Positions 35,838-44,214 of a stretch of DNA of 64,000 nucleotides are shown here, in pieces. This DNA comes from Halopenitus persicus. GTDB lineage: Archaea; Halobacteriota; Halobacteria; Halobacteriales; Haloferacaceae. The notes beneath the pieces are model-generated. The model was not told where the DNA came from, did not search any database, and worked only from the letters and a program-made list of their open reading frames with translations. The translations under genes were made by a program, and so were the position numbers. Each line of letters begins with the position of its first letter. Position 1 is the first letter of the stretch. Where the stretch lies: positions 310,001 through 374,000 of the forward strand of contig NZ_AP017558.1 of the NCBI RefSeq assembly GCF_002355635.1. The letters are read 5' to 3'.

Positions 35838-36542
35838 ATGAACGTCGAGTTCGACTTCGAGGGCGACGTCGCGATCGTGACCGGCGCGGCCGGGGCGCTC
35901 GGCAGCGCGACCATCGAGGCGTTTCGCGAGGCCGGGGCGACGGTCGCCGCGGTCGACGTCCGTGCGCCGGACGACGAGGACGCGGTCCTCGATCCCGACG
36001 ACGTCGAGCACTTCTACCGGACGGACTGCACGGACGAGGACGCGGTGCGCGGGACCGTCGATGCGGTCATCGCCGACCACGGGCGGATCGACTACGTCCT
36101 GAACGTCGCCGGCACCTGGCGCGGCGGCACGCCGATCCACGAGACGGAGGTGGACGCCTTCGACTTCCTCTTCGACGTGAACCTGAAGACGACGTTCCTC
36201 GTCTCGAAACACGCGATCCCGCACCTCCGGGAGACCGAGGGGGCGATCGTCTCGGTCTCGGCCCGCGCCAGCCTGGAGGGCGGCGAGGGCGACGGGATCT
36301 ACCGGGCCAGCAAGGCCGGGGTTCGGCTGCTCACCGAGACGATCGCCGCGGAGAACCGTGGCGTCGTGCGGGCCAACGCCGTGATGCCGAGCGTCCTCGA
36401 CACGCCGATGAACCGCGAGATGATGACGCCATCCGAGGAGTGGGTCGCTCCGATCGAGGTCGCTCGCGTGATGTGTGCGCTCTGTTCGGACGCCACGAGC
36501 GTGACGAGCGGCGCGGCGGTCCCGGTCTATGGAGAGGCGTGA
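35838..36542 (+). CDS. short-chain dehydrogenase/reductase
   Basis: 234-residue SDR. Cofactor loop VTGAAGALGSA (residues 13-23), NVAG motif, catalytic Ser in VSVSARAS and YRASK as the Tyr-Lys pair. Asp after the second strand (VDVRAP) favours NAD. The C-terminus is short. Substrate unknown. It follows the rhodanese gene by 90 bp that hold a small repeat. Confidence 0.92.
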   Translation: MNVEFDFEGDVAIVTGAAGALGSATIEAFREAGATVAAVDVRAPDDEDAVLDPDDVEHFYRTDCTDEDAVRGTVDAVIADHGRIDYVLNVAGTWRGGTPIHETEVDAFDFLFDVNLKTTFLVSKHAIPHLRETEGAIVSVSARASLEGGEGDGIYRASKAGVRLLTETIAAENRGVVRANAVMPSVLDTPMNREMMTPSEEWVAPIEVARVMCALCSDATSVTSGAAVPVYGEA

Positions 36543-36584
36543 CCGTCGCTTGCTTATAAAACCTGGCCGCCACGCAGCCCTCGG

Positions 36585-37067
36585 CTAGGGCGATGCCTGG
36601 CCGCCGTTCCGCGCGGACCGGCGTCCGTTCTCGGCGGCATCGCGTCGGTTGCCGAAGGCCCGTCCCGACACGTCCGCAGGGCGGAGCTGATAGAGGTTCA
36701 TCGAGAGATCATCGAGCGCGGCGGTCGGGGAGACGTTCAGCGTCGGGATGGCGGCGTTCTCGGCGATCGCGTTCATAGCGACCGCGCGGTCGTCCTCCGG
36801 GACGGTCTCGATCGGCCCACGGACGATGACGCTCTCGGCGGGCGACTCGTCATAGACGGTGAACGTCGCCGCGTCGGTCGTCTCGATGAACGCCATCTTC
36901 TCGCTGTCGTCGTCGTGGACCAGCTGGAAGTAGAGGACATCCCCGTCGTATCCGAACGACTCCGGCACGGCGTAGGTCTCCGTGCCGTTACACAGCGACA
37001 ACACCCCGGACCCGGCGGTTCGGAGGATCTCGTCGATCTCGTCGGCCTCGAGCTGTACCGTGACCAT
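36585..37067 (-). CDS. pyridoxamine-5'-phosphate oxidase-like flavoprotein
   Basis: 160-residue split-barrel flavin-binding protein of the nitroimidazole-resistance/PNPOx-like group: GVLSLCNGTETYAVPESFGYDGDVLYFQ is the typical start, followed by KMAFIETTDAATFTVYD and SVIVRGPIETV. The C-terminal 25 residues are Arg/Asn-rich and variable. Convergent with the SDR gene. Reaction not known. Confidence 0.87.
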   Translation of the reverse strand: MVTVQLEADEIDEILRTAGSGVLSLCNGTETYAVPESFGYDGDVLYFQLVHDDDSEKMAFIETTDAATFTVYDESPAESVIVRGPIETVPEDDRAVAMNAIAENAAIPTLNVSPTAALDDLSMNLYQLRPADVSGRAFGNRRDAAENGRRSARNGGQASP

Positions 37068-37224
37068 CGCCCGTGCCTATTCGATCGACTGGAATAACCC
37101 ACCGGATCGGTCCCGCCCCTGTGAACGCGACTCATCCTGCGGTGCCCGTCCGTCCCGCGATCCCTCGTTCCCGACCGGATCCGGCCTCCGTGGGTTTAAT
37201 AGCCCGAGCGCGTCCCTCACGAGT

Positions 37225-38616
37225 ATGGAACGCGTAGACGTTGCGATCGTCGGCGGCGGCCCCGCCGGGTCCTCGGCGGCCCACGCCGCCGCGAGCGCCG
37301 GAGCCGACGCGATCGTGTTCGAGAAGGGCGTCCCGCGCGCCGACCGGGAGGGGATCGGCCCCGATTCGACCGACGCGGCCGGCATCCTCGACTACTGGGT
37401 CGACATTATGGGGATCCACCCCGACGAGTTCCCGGACGGGGTCGTGCAAAACGAGCTCGACCGGGCCGAGTTCCGCGGCCCGAACACGGACTGTACGCTC
37501 TATCACACCGGGATCGACTCCTCGTACGACTCCTTCGGCTACACCTTCCACCGCGCGCGCTTCGACGATTTCCTCCGGGAGCGTGCCGAGGACGCGGGCG
37601 CGCGCTACCGCGTGCAGGCGTCCGTCCGCGACGTCGAGACCGACGGGACGGTCGATCCCGGCCGCGACGACGACCCGCGGCACGTCCTCCACCTCGCGGA
37701 CGGCGAGACCGTGGGAGCCGACGCCCTCGTGTTGGCTGACGGCCCCCAGCGGACGGTCACCAACAAGGTGCTCGACCGCTATCTCCCGGACGGCTCGAAG
37801 GCCTCCGAGCGGCTCGCCTCCCGGGAGGCCAACCACATCGCCTATCAGGAATACCGGCGATTCCCCGAGGAGCTCTACGAGGAGGTCCGGGACGCCATCG
37901 TCTTCTGGTGGGGCGTGATGCCCGGCGAGACCGCCTATCCGTGGGTCTTCCCCAACCAGGACCGGGTCTGCCGGGTCGGCCTCACGATGCCGATCGGGAT
38001 CGACATCGACGACGTTGACGACCGCAAGTCGTACCAGCTGCTGCGGCCCGAGGACGACGCCATCCCGAACGGCGCGACCTACATCGAGCGCCTGCTCGAG
38101 TGGCAGTACGGCGACGAGTACGACCTCGAGGAGTTCCCGATCGTCGAGGACGCCGGCAAGCGGAACGGGACCGAGACGTACGCGATCTCCTCGACGAAAC
38201 CGATCGACTCGCCCACCGACGCCGGCATCGCCGTCACCGGCGGCGCGATGGGAACCACCTCCGCGTTCCACGAGGGCGGCGACCACGTGGCGGTCCGGAC
38301 CGGCGCGATCGCCGGGGAGCTGGCCGCGGCCGGCGATCTCGCGTCGTACAACCGTCGCTGGAAGGAGGCGATCGGCGACGAGGTGCTCCGCAGCGCGGCG
38401 ATGGCCGAGATGGTGAGCGAGTACGGCCCCGCCGACTGGGACCGCGTGATCGACACCGCGGACGTGATGCTGGCGGCCGAAACCGGCGGCGACCTCTTAA
38501 AACGGACCTACTCCGCCGGCTGGGGCGCGACGAAACTGCTGTTGCGGTATAAATGGACCAAGCGACAGCTCCGCGGCAACTACACCCAGATCACCGCGGA
38601 CGAGTACGTCTACTAA
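37225..38616 (+). CDS. geranylgeranyl-reductase-family flavoprotein
   Basis: 463-residue FAD-dependent oxidoreductase. The FAD-binding motif is VAIVGGGPAGSSAAHAA at residues 5-21; the second nucleotide motif region is ALVLADGPQRTV, and the conserved tail TDAGIAVTGGAMGTTSAFHEGG fits the GGR/digeranylgeranylglycerophospholipid reductase group, which saturates isoprenoid chains. It could act on membrane lipids, menaquinone side chains or carotenoids. ATG 37225 follows a TTTAATAG box by about 27 nt. The end YTQITADEYVY is well conserved-looking. Confidence 0.88.
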   Translation: MERVDVAIVGGGPAGSSAAHAAASAGADAIVFEKGVPRADREGIGPDSTDAAGILDYWVDIMGIHPDEFPDGVVQNELDRAEFRGPNTDCTLYHTGIDSSYDSFGYTFHRARFDDFLRERAEDAGARYRVQASVRDVETDGTVDPGRDDDPRHVLHLADGETVGADALVLADGPQRTVTNKVLDRYLPDGSKASERLASREANHIAYQEYRRFPEELYEEVRDAIVFWWGVMPGETAYPWVFPNQDRVCRVGLTMPIGIDIDDVDDRKSYQLLRPEDDAIPNGATYIERLLEWQYGDEYDLEEFPIVEDAGKRNGTETYAISSTKPIDSPTDAGIAVTGGAMGTTSAFHEGGDHVAVRTGAIAGELAAAGDLASYNRRWKEAIGDEVLRSAAMAEMVSEYGPADWDRVIDTADVMLAAETGGDLLKRTYSAGWGATKLLLRYKWTKRQLRGNYTQITADEYVY

Positions 38617-38695
38617 CGGCGACGTCGAAATCGTCCAGTAATGTTGCGGGCAGACATTTTTGGATTTGATATGGCTCACTCTGATGTCCGCGGAT

Positions 38696-39436
38696 TCAGC
38701 TGGGGAAGTCGACGGGCCGTGGCTTGGGAATCGATGGGGAGAACACAGTATCGTTCTGAATCGCCATTCTTTCTCGTACGTCTTCGTCTTCCTGCGTGCG
38801 ACTGGCCTTGAATAACTCCTGCTTGTTGTCGATCGATTCCTGTAGTTCGTCGCTATCTCCAGACGTAGTCTCCATATCCGTCTCCTCAGCAATCGATTCC
38901 AAGAGATATCCCGCTTCGCTCGGTTCGGCTCGACTACGCTCGGTCCATTCTCCGCGTGGACCTTTTCTCTTCTCCAGTACCGCGATCTGCTCTGTCACGT
39001 CCACATCGCGTTCTTCTTCCGAGATTCTGATTCGATAGTAGACTTCATTCCTCGTGTACACCGCGAGCGGGAGTTGTTGTTCGTCCTCCACGATAATTCC
39101 CCCGAGCCCAAGCCCTTCGACTTCGATTGTCTCGACACTCCGGGACGAACCGACAACTGTTAGCGGGTTCACAGCTTCGCCGTTTGCCCGAAACCCGAAC
39201 GCTTGTCGATCGGCGACAGCCGCCACGGCAGAGGTTGGTGTATCGTACCTCCCATCCTCCAAAAAGTTCACTTCTAGTTCTTTACGACGCTCGGACAGCC
39301 AATCTCCCGTGTCCGCTTGACGCGCCTTGATAAGTTCTCCATCAGTGTGTTTTAGCACGACCTCGTTCGGCATATGGGTTGGATTGTAGAGCGCTGATGC
39401 CACATCGAGTGTGAGGAGCGCTATCGCCCGTGACAT
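38696..39436 (-). CDS. unknown protein in accessory patch
   Basis: 246-residue soluble, acidic protein with no recognised domain. Codon use is noticeably less GC-rich than neighbours, which suggests recent acquisition. Regions: MPNEVVLKHTDGELIKARQ (an alternative start at 39373), a beta-rich middle (LGLGGIIVEDEQQLPLAVYTRNEVYYRIRIS), and a charged C-terminus. It lies between core metabolic genes and the ribosomal stalk operon, next to an orphan PIN-like gene. Confidence 0.65.
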   Translation of the reverse strand: MSRAIALLTLDVASALYNPTHMPNEVVLKHTDGELIKARQADTGDWLSERRKELEVNFLEDGRYDTPTSAVAAVADRQAFGFRANGEAVNPLTVVGSSRSVETIEVEGLGLGGIIVEDEQQLPLAVYTRNEVYYRIRISEEERDVDVTEQIAVLEKRKGPRGEWTERSRAEPSEAGYLLESIAEETDMETTSGDSDELQESIDNKQELFKASRTQEDEDVRERMAIQNDTVFSPSIPKPRPVDFPS

Positions 39437-39581
39437 ATACTCGATGTTATCCTCCGCTTGTCAAAAGCCTTGGCTGAAGGTCACTCGTGGAGCCAATCGT
39501 GCCACTCATCGAGATCGACTAGTTCACCTTTGATGCCCGTCGATCCGTACCGATACAGACCGATAGCGCATACCACCGTCT
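39437..39581 (-). other. intergenic stretch with possible gene remnant
   Basis: On the minus strand a frame different from the DUF5615 gene runs past its stop and ends at 39481 with a protein-like tail (GIKGELVDLDEWHDWLHE). It has no start of its own outside the overlapping gene, so it is either a decayed gene end or chance. Confidence 0.25.
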
Positions 39582-39941
39582 TCAGGCGGAGGTCAAGCGA
39601 TAGGCATAGTGTGTCAATGCACGAGTCCCGCCATTACGAAACACTTCATCCACGGTTCGGGCGAGGCCCTCCGGGTCGGTGTCCGGGAGTTCCTGGTCGA
39701 AGTACACGAGAATTCCAGCGTGTTCGTAGTCCGGATGGAGGTCTTCGAAGTCCTTCGCGTTGGTCGTGAGAAGGACGATCCCCTCGTCGGCGTACCACTG
39801 GAGAAGTTCGGCGTCCTTGGTCCGTTCCCCGAACTGATCTTTGGCCTGGACGGTGTCGTAGTCACGTTCACGGAGCAGTCCCTCGAAGATACGCCCGACG
39901 TGCTCGGCGAACATAATTCGTGGGTCAGGTAGCGGACTCAC
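39582..39941 (-). CDS. DUF5615 PIN-like (toxin-type) protein
   Basis: 119-residue protein resembling DUF5615: N-terminal IMFAEHVGRIFEGLLRERDYD (usually LxDEHxxxxxxxxLRxxGxD), then DAELLQWYADEGIVLLTTNAKDFEDLH with the conserved Asp pair of PIN-like nucleases. DUF5615 genes usually follow a DUF433 antitoxin; here no full partner is present upstream, only a 21-residue ORF. The first active-site Asp is Ala in FAEH, so the protein may be inactive. GTG 39941 or ATG 39914 can be the start. Confidence 0.75.
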   Translation of the reverse strand: MSPLPDPRIMFAEHVGRIFEGLLRERDYDTVQAKDQFGERTKDAELLQWYADEGIVLLTTNAKDFEDLHPDYEHAGILVYFDQELPDTDPEGLARTVDEVFRNGGTRALTHYAYRLTSA

Positions 39942-39948
39942 TAGTAGA

Positions 39949-40014
39949 TCATCGCCCGGTAGGTTCGACGAGGCTGTCCATCGGGGGGACGTCTTGCGGA
40001 TGGCCGTGGCTCAC
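39949..40014 (-). CDS. 21-residue ORF in the antitoxin position
   Basis: GTG-started frame MSHGHPQDVPPMDSLVEPTG(R), stop at 39949, 7 bp before the DUF5615 start. A TATA-like TTTTTATAT lies about 17-25 nt upstream. It may be a remnant or truncated antitoxin; it could also be chance. Confidence 0.25.
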   Translation of the reverse strand: MSHGHPQDVPPMDSLVEPTGR

Positions 40015-40101
40015 GCTCGTAATCTGATATAAAAACGGTGCTCGTGAGGAACGAGCTGGTGGTCGGGCGCCCGAGTGGGCGCGAACTCCGGATACGGAGC
40101 G

Positions 40102-40440
40102 TTAGCCGAACAGCTCGCCGAGGCCTTCGCCGCCGTCGCCTTCGTCCTCGTCTTCCTCGTCAGCCTCGTCGGCTTCCTCGGCCTCGTCCTCGCTCTCGTC
40201 GGCCTCGTCGGCGTCCCCGCCGGCGTCGGCCGAGCCACCCGCGGCGGCACCGGCGGCCGGCGCCGCGGCGGCCGTCTCGATGGCCTCCTCGATGTCGACG
40301 TCCTCGAGGGCCGCGACGAGTGCCTTGACGCGGGACTCCTCGACGTCGACGCCCGCGGCGTCGAGCACCGCGGTGAGGTTGTCTTCGTTGATCTCTTCGC
40401 CCGTCTCGTTCAGGATGAGCGCAGCGTAAACGTATTCCAT
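40102..40440 (-). CDS. rpl12: ribosomal protein P1/L12 (50S stalk)
   Basis: 112-residue acidic stalk protein that recruits translation factors. Archaeal P1 layout: dimerising helical N-terminus ([20 protein letters not shown]), Ala-rich hinge, Asp/Glu-rich tail ending GLGELFG, which binds elongation factors. Last gene of the L1-L10-L12 cluster, 18 bp after rpl10. Confidence 0.97.
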   Translation of the reverse strand: MEYVYAALILNETGEEINEDNLTAVLDAAGVDVEESRVKALVAALEDVDIEEAIETAAAAPAAGAAAGGSADAGGDADEADESEDEAEEADEADEEDEDEGDGGEGLGELFG

Positions 40441-40458
40441 TGGTGTAATCTCCGTGTG

Positions 40459-41502
40459 TTATCCGAACATCGCGCCGAGACCGTCGCCCGCGTCGCCGTC
40501 GTCGCCGTCGTCGTCGTCCGCGTCGGCGTCGTCAGCGTCGTCGGGCGCCTCCTCGGCGTCCGATTCGTCGTCAGCCTGTTCCTCTTCGGCGTCCGCCGCG
40601 GCTGCCCGGGCGTCGACGCCCTGCAGCTCCTCGGGGAGCGCCTCCTCGTCGTCGATGTGGGCCGCGAGCGCACGCAGCTGGGCGTCGGCCCTTCCGATCA
40701 GGTCGGGCACGACGTCCGGGCTCTCGATCTCGGCGTGCAGCGCGACGGATTTGGCCTCGCCGGACGCCTTCGCGAGAAGGGTGCCGGCGGTGCGGGCCGT
40801 CGGGTAGCTGGCGTTGACCGAGAGGTTGCGGGCGGCGGCGGCGGCGGACTGCACGTCCGCCTCGTACTCCTCGACGTCGATCGCGAGTTCCTCGGGCTCG
40901 AAGAGCACGCCCTCGGAGTAGACGGACTTCAGGTCGAGTCCGACCTCCTTGGGCTCGATGCCGAGCTCGGTGAGGACGTTCGCGAGGTCCTCGGAGACGA
41001 CCTCGCCCGCCTCGAGCACGGTCGAGTCCTCGGTGACCTGGATCGAGCCGTCCTGGATCCGGGCGGCCGCGCCGACCGTCTGGAGTTCGCCGACGAACGG
41101 TCCGGGGTCGACGCCGGTGTCGCCCTCGGGGATGACGATGTCGTTCGGGGCGACCTCGCCGGCGTTGATCGGCGCCGGCGTCTTCGAGGCCTCGAGCTGC
41201 TTGTAGAGCCCGAAGGGATTGTCGTTCGTGCCGACGAGCGCGACCTGGCCGCTCACGTGTTCGGTGAGCTGCTCGACGCCCTCGTCGACCGCCTCGAGCG
41301 CGCGGACGACGAGCGTGTTCCGGCTCATCCGCAGGTCCGCGGAGCCGTGCAGCTCGCGCCGCATCAGCTGGAGCTGGCGGCTCGGGATGCCGGCCACGCC
41401 GACGATCCCGACCGAGGCGAAGGAGTCGATGAACTCGACGAGCTCGTCGACCTCCTCCTTTTTCCACTCGGGGATGGTCTCGGTTTGCCGCGCGGAGCTC
41501 AT
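40459..41502 (-). CDS. rpl10: ribosomal protein L10 (P0)
   Basis: 347-residue stalk base. rRNA-binding N-terminal domain (residues 1-110 with [24 protein letters not shown]), an insertion domain, helical spine for P1 dimers, and an acidic C-terminal tail ending GLGAMFG, parallel to the L12 tail. Its ATG overlaps the L1 stop (ATGA, 4 nt), so translation is coupled. Confidence 0.97.
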   Translation of the reverse strand: MSSARQTETIPEWKKEEVDELVEFIDSFASVGIVGVAGIPSRQLQLMRRELHGSADLRMSRNTLVVRALEAVDEGVEQLTEHVSGQVALVGTNDNPFGLYKQLEASKTPAPINAGEVAPNDIVIPEGDTGVDPGPFVGELQTVGAAARIQDGSIQVTEDSTVLEAGEVVSEDLANVLTELGIEPKEVGLDLKSVYSEGVLFEPEELAIDVEEYEADVQSAAAAARNLSVNASYPTARTAGTLLAKASGEAKSVALHAEIESPDVVPDLIGRADAQLRALAAHIDDEEALPEELQGVDARAAAADAEEEQADDESDAEEAPDDADDADADDDDGDDGDAGDGLGAMFG

Positions 41503-42137
41503 ACGGGCACCTCCTGGGCGGGACCCATCGTCGTCTTGACGAAGATCCCGTCGATGTTGAGCGGACCCTTCTCGAGGTCGGCCTCGAGACGACGGATGAT
41601 GACGTCGACGTTGTCCGATATCTCCTCGGCGCTCATGTCCTCCGCCCCCACGCGCGTGTGGAACGTCCGGCGTTCGCCGGAGCGGAGCTGCACCGTGTTC
41701 TTCATTCGGTTGATCGTTTCGACGACGTCATCGTCCGGCTGGAGTGGAGTCGGCATCTTGCCGCGCGGACCGAGGACGGTACCGAGGTACCGACCGATGT
41801 CCTGCATCAGGCTGGCCTCGGCGATGAAGAAGTCCGTCTCATCGGCGAGGTCCTTTGCGGCGTCATCGTCGTCGCCGAGGTCCTCGAGGTCATCGCTGTC
41901 GAGCACCTCGTCGGCAACCTCCTCTGCGCGGACGGCGGTTTCGCCCTCCGCGAAGACGACGATTTGCGTCTCCTGTCCCGTTCCAGCCGGCAGCACGATT
42001 GACTCGTCGACGCGATTCGACGGATCGTTGAGGTCGAGATCGCGCAGATTGATCGCGAGGTCCACCGTCTCACGGAAGTTCCGCTCGGGTGCCTCATCGA
42101 GTGCGCGAGAAACTGCCTCCTCTATTGTGTCTGCCAT
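41499..42137 (-). CDS. rpl1: ribosomal protein L1
   Basis: 212-residue L1-stalk protein and, in archaea, autoregulator of its operon. Starts [21 protein letters not shown]; the rRNA-binding surface includes [26 protein letters not shown] Shine-Dalgarno lies 5 nt before ATG 42137, which is unusual in this mostly leaderless genome and fits a gene with a leader. Four-nt overlap with rpl10. Confidence 0.97.
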   Translation of the reverse strand: MADTIEEAVSRALDEAPERNFRETVDLAINLRDLDLNDPSNRVDESIVLPAGTGQETQIVVFAEGETAVRAEEVADEVLDSDDLEDLGDDDDAAKDLADETDFFIAEASLMQDIGRYLGTVLGPRGKMPTPLQPDDDVVETINRMKNTVQLRSGERRTFHTRVGAEDMSAEEISDNVDVIIRRLEADLEKGPLNIDGIFVKTTMGPAQEVPV

Positions 42138-42141
42138 TTTT

Positions 42142-42231
42142 CACCTCCGTAGTACGCAGGAACGCTCCTACGGGTCAGTGAAACAGGCGAAGCCTGTCTC
42201 ACCGGGGACTTGCCCCAGGCGGCGTTTAAAC
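42142..42231 (-). promoter_or_regulatory. structured leader and promoter of the L1-L10-L12 operon
   Basis: On the minus strand: TATA element GTTTAAAC (42224-42231), hairpin GGGG-CAAGT-CCCC (42204-42216), a strong 11-bp hairpin GTGAGACAGGC-TTC-GCCTGTTTCAC (42178-42202, one G-T pair), then the ribosome binding site GGAGGTG (42142-42148). In haloarchaea L1 is known to repress its own operon by binding the mRNA leader, so this hairpin is the natural candidate; binding is inference. Confidence 0.6.
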
Positions 42232-42315
42232 CCGTCGAAGCCGCGATGCGCGTGGGACCCGGGCACAGGGCCGGAACGGGAGGACCGTCGGCCGGCGGAC
42301 GTCAACCGCGTGGGT

Positions 42316-42368
42316 GGGGAAACGCCGACGCCACGAACGGGGAAACGCCGACGCCACGAACGGGGAAA
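42316..42368. repeat. 23-bp x2.3 tandem repeat
   Basis: Units at 42316 and 42339 with core GGGGAAACGCCGACGCCACG and a partial third, between the ribosomal operon promoter and the next plus-strand gene. The third partial copy GGGGAAAAATTG blends into that gene's TATA region. Confidence 0.9.
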
Positions 42369-42399
42369 AATTGATGCGCCGACCCTCGCTAGTCGGCCC

Positions 42400-42849
42400 G
42401 TGGCGTCCGGCTGGACCGCTCCGATCGCGGCGACCGTGTTCGTGTGGTTCCTCGTCACCGTCGCGTGTCTTCCCGTCCTCGCCGCCGGGAGCGTGCGCGC
42501 GGCGATCGACGACTGGCCCACCGACCGGTACGCGCTGAACTACTTCCTCCTGTTCGGCGCGGTCGTTCTCGGCCACGCCGCCGTCTTCCTGGGCGGCGTC
42601 GTGGTTCGGGGCGGAATCGGCGGCGTCGAACTCGTCCGGTGGACGCTGCTCGTGGCCGCAGGCTATCCCGTCCTCGTCTGGGTGGTTCTGGCGGTCGTGC
42701 TTCCGGCCGCGGGTCGGTGGGATCCCACCGCCGAGGGCCTCGACGGGCGGATCGTTCTCGCCGCCGCCGCGATCTGGTACGCGATCGTGCTCTCGATCAC
42801 GGCCGCGGCGACGTTCTTCCTGCTGTTCGTCCTGTACTTTCCGGGGTGA
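42400..42849 (+). CDS. four-helix membrane protein, unknown
   Basis: 149-residue protein with four hydrophobic helices (about residues 8-30, 45-68, 78-100, 122-147). No family recognised. GTG 42400 is chosen: it lies 25-30 nt after an AAAAATTG box and begins VASGWTAPIAATVFVWF just before helix 1. It interrupts the L11 to L1 neighbourhood on the opposite strand. Confidence 0.7.
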   Translation: MASGWTAPIAATVFVWFLVTVACLPVLAAGSVRAAIDDWPTDRYALNYFLLFGAVVLGHAAVFLGGVVVRGGIGGVELVRWTLLVAAGYPVLVWVVLAVVLPAAGRWDPTAEGLDGRIVLAAAAIWYAIVLSITAAATFFLLFVLYFPG

Positions 42850-42885
42850 CGGTCGCGGTGCTTGCGGTTGCAGTGCACGACGGTC

Positions 42886-42980
42886 GAGCGTCATATCGCA
42901 GCGCCCAGCGGGAGCGTCATATCGCAGCGCCCAGCGGGAGCGTCATATCGCAGCACCCAGCGGAAGCGTCCATACTGCGG
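42886..42980. repeat. 26-bp x3.3 tandem repeat
   Basis: Units at 42886, 42912 and 42938 with core GAGCGTCATATCGCAGC, then a diverged partial copy. Lies in the 200-bp convergent gap between the membrane gene and rpl11. Confidence 0.93.
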
Positions 42981-43049
42981 TACGTCGAGAGAAGGAAACC
43001 CGCGCGTCGGCCAGCGCCCGCCAGGCTGCGTCGGCCGGTCCGACCTCGA

Positions 43050-43526
43050 CTACTCGGCGAGGACGTCGTCGTAGTCGCCCGCGTCGACGCGGTCGTCGAA
43101 CGTCCGGGCGTTCTCGCCGTCGATCGTGACGCCGAGGGAGGCGCAGGTGCCGCCGATCTCCTTGGCGGCGTTCTTCGTGTCGTACGCCAGCAGGTCGGAG
43201 GACTTCTGCTCGGCGATCGTCTTGACCTGCTCGACCGAGAGATCGGCGACGAACTCCGACTGCGGCTCGCCCGACCCGGTGTCGAACCCGGCCTCGTCCT
43301 TGATCAGCTCGGCGGTCGGCGGGACGCCGACCTCGATGCTGAAGGATCCGTCGTCCTCGTACTCGACGGTGACGGGAACCTCCATCCCGTCGAACGCGGC
43401 GGTCTCCTCGTTGATCTCGCTGACGACGTCCTGCACGTCCACGGGCGTCGGTCCGAGCTCGGGACCGAGCGGCGGGCCGGGATTGGCCTGCCCGCCCGGA
43501 ACGAGCACTTCGATGGTTCCAGCCAT
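43050..43526 (-). CDS. rpl11: ribosomal protein L11
   Basis: 158-residue GTPase-centre protein. N-terminal domain IEVLVPGGQANPGPPLGPELGPTPVDV carries the conserved Pro-Gly switch, and the C-terminal rRNA-binding domain covers about residues 75-140 (IAEQKSSDLLAYDTKNAAKEIGGTC). Transcribed toward the L1 operon but separated from it by an opposite-strand gene and two repeats. Confidence 0.97.
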   Translation of the reverse strand: MAGTIEVLVPGGQANPGPPLGPELGPTPVDVQDVVSEINEETAAFDGMEVPVTVEYEDDGSFSIEVGVPPTAELIKDEAGFDTGSGEPQSEFVADLSVEQVKTIAEQKSSDLLAYDTKNAAKEIGGTCASLGVTIDGENARTFDDRVDAGDYDDVLAE

Positions 43527-43680
43527 ACGCGTACGAACCCGACCGCGACTTTTAACGGTTGTTCTTCGCCCTCGAGCACGCGAGCGGTTCGCACAGCCCG
43601 CAAACGGTCCGTTTCCCGTTCCGATGCCGGTCGATCGGGCGGACCGTTCCCCACGCTCGTTCGGGCTCGACCGTCTCCCG

Positions 43681-43750
43681 AGTCATCGCGCAGGAGTCAT
43701 CGCGCAGGAGCCATCGCGCAGGAGCCATCTCGCAGGAGTTATCGCGCAGA
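43681..43750. repeat. 14-bp x5 tandem repeat
   Basis: Five 14-bp units, AGTCATCGCGCAGG twice and then variants with one or two changes, at 43681, 43695, 43709, 43723 and 43737. Located just after the archease gene end, upstream of rpl11. Confidence 0.92.
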
Positions 43751-43776
43751 GACGTCGGTCCTCGGAGCCATCACAC

Positions 43777-44214
43777 CTAGACGTCGAAGACGACGTACGC
43801 GTACCACTCCGTTCCGCGTTGCTCGAGCACCATCTCGGAGTACGTCACCGCCTTCACGTCCCGGGCTGCGACGTCGCGCAGCGGGACGCCCCGAGCGCTG
43901 GCCTCGACGGTCCACGTGTCGTCAGCGTCGTGGTCTGGAGCGTCCGTGGCCGCCGGTCGGACCTGGCAGTCGTGGTCCACCGGCAGGACGCCGCGGACGT
44001 CGCGCTCGTAGATGAGTCGATCGAGGTAGTCGAACAGCGCCGCCTCGCCGGACTCAGCGGTAATCTCCATCGTGAACCGGTCGCCGCCTGCGGGCGGATC
44101 CTCGCACATCGCTTCCGTGAGTCCGGACGCGATGTCGGCGAAGACGGCGGCGAGGGTGTCGGCGGTTGCCTCGACAGCCACGTCGGCAGTATGGTCGCGA
44201 AGTCGGTGAGTCAC
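43777..44214 (-). CDS. archease
   Basis: 145-residue activator of the RtcB tRNA ligase. Family features: THRLRDHTADVAVEA at the N-terminus (metal-binding His/Asp), DYLDRLIYERDVRGVL, and VKAVTYSEMVLEQ near the end. Its first codon overlaps the DUF502 gene stop by 4 nt. The client gene rtcB lies 1.9 kb away at 46086, on the other strand. Confidence 0.94.
   Translation of the reverse strand: MTHRLRDHTADVAVEATADTLAAVFADIASGLTEAMCEDPPAGGDRFTMEITAESGEAALFDYLDRLIYERDVRGVLPVDHDCQVRPAATDAPDHDADDTWTVEASARGVPLRDVAARDVKAVTYSEMVLEQRGTEWYAYVVFDV

Noticed and set aside
38617-38695. Possible insertion-sequence end (AATGTTGCGGGCAGACA) after the reductase gene
   Set aside because: It looked like a terminal repeat, but no inverted partner or target duplication was found on the other side of the accessory patch.
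40075-42849. 924-codon plus-strand open frame across the ribosomal operon
   Set aside because: It is the antisense shadow of L12, L10 and L1 in GC-rich DNA. Only its last 149 codons (from GTG 42400) encode a credible membrane protein.
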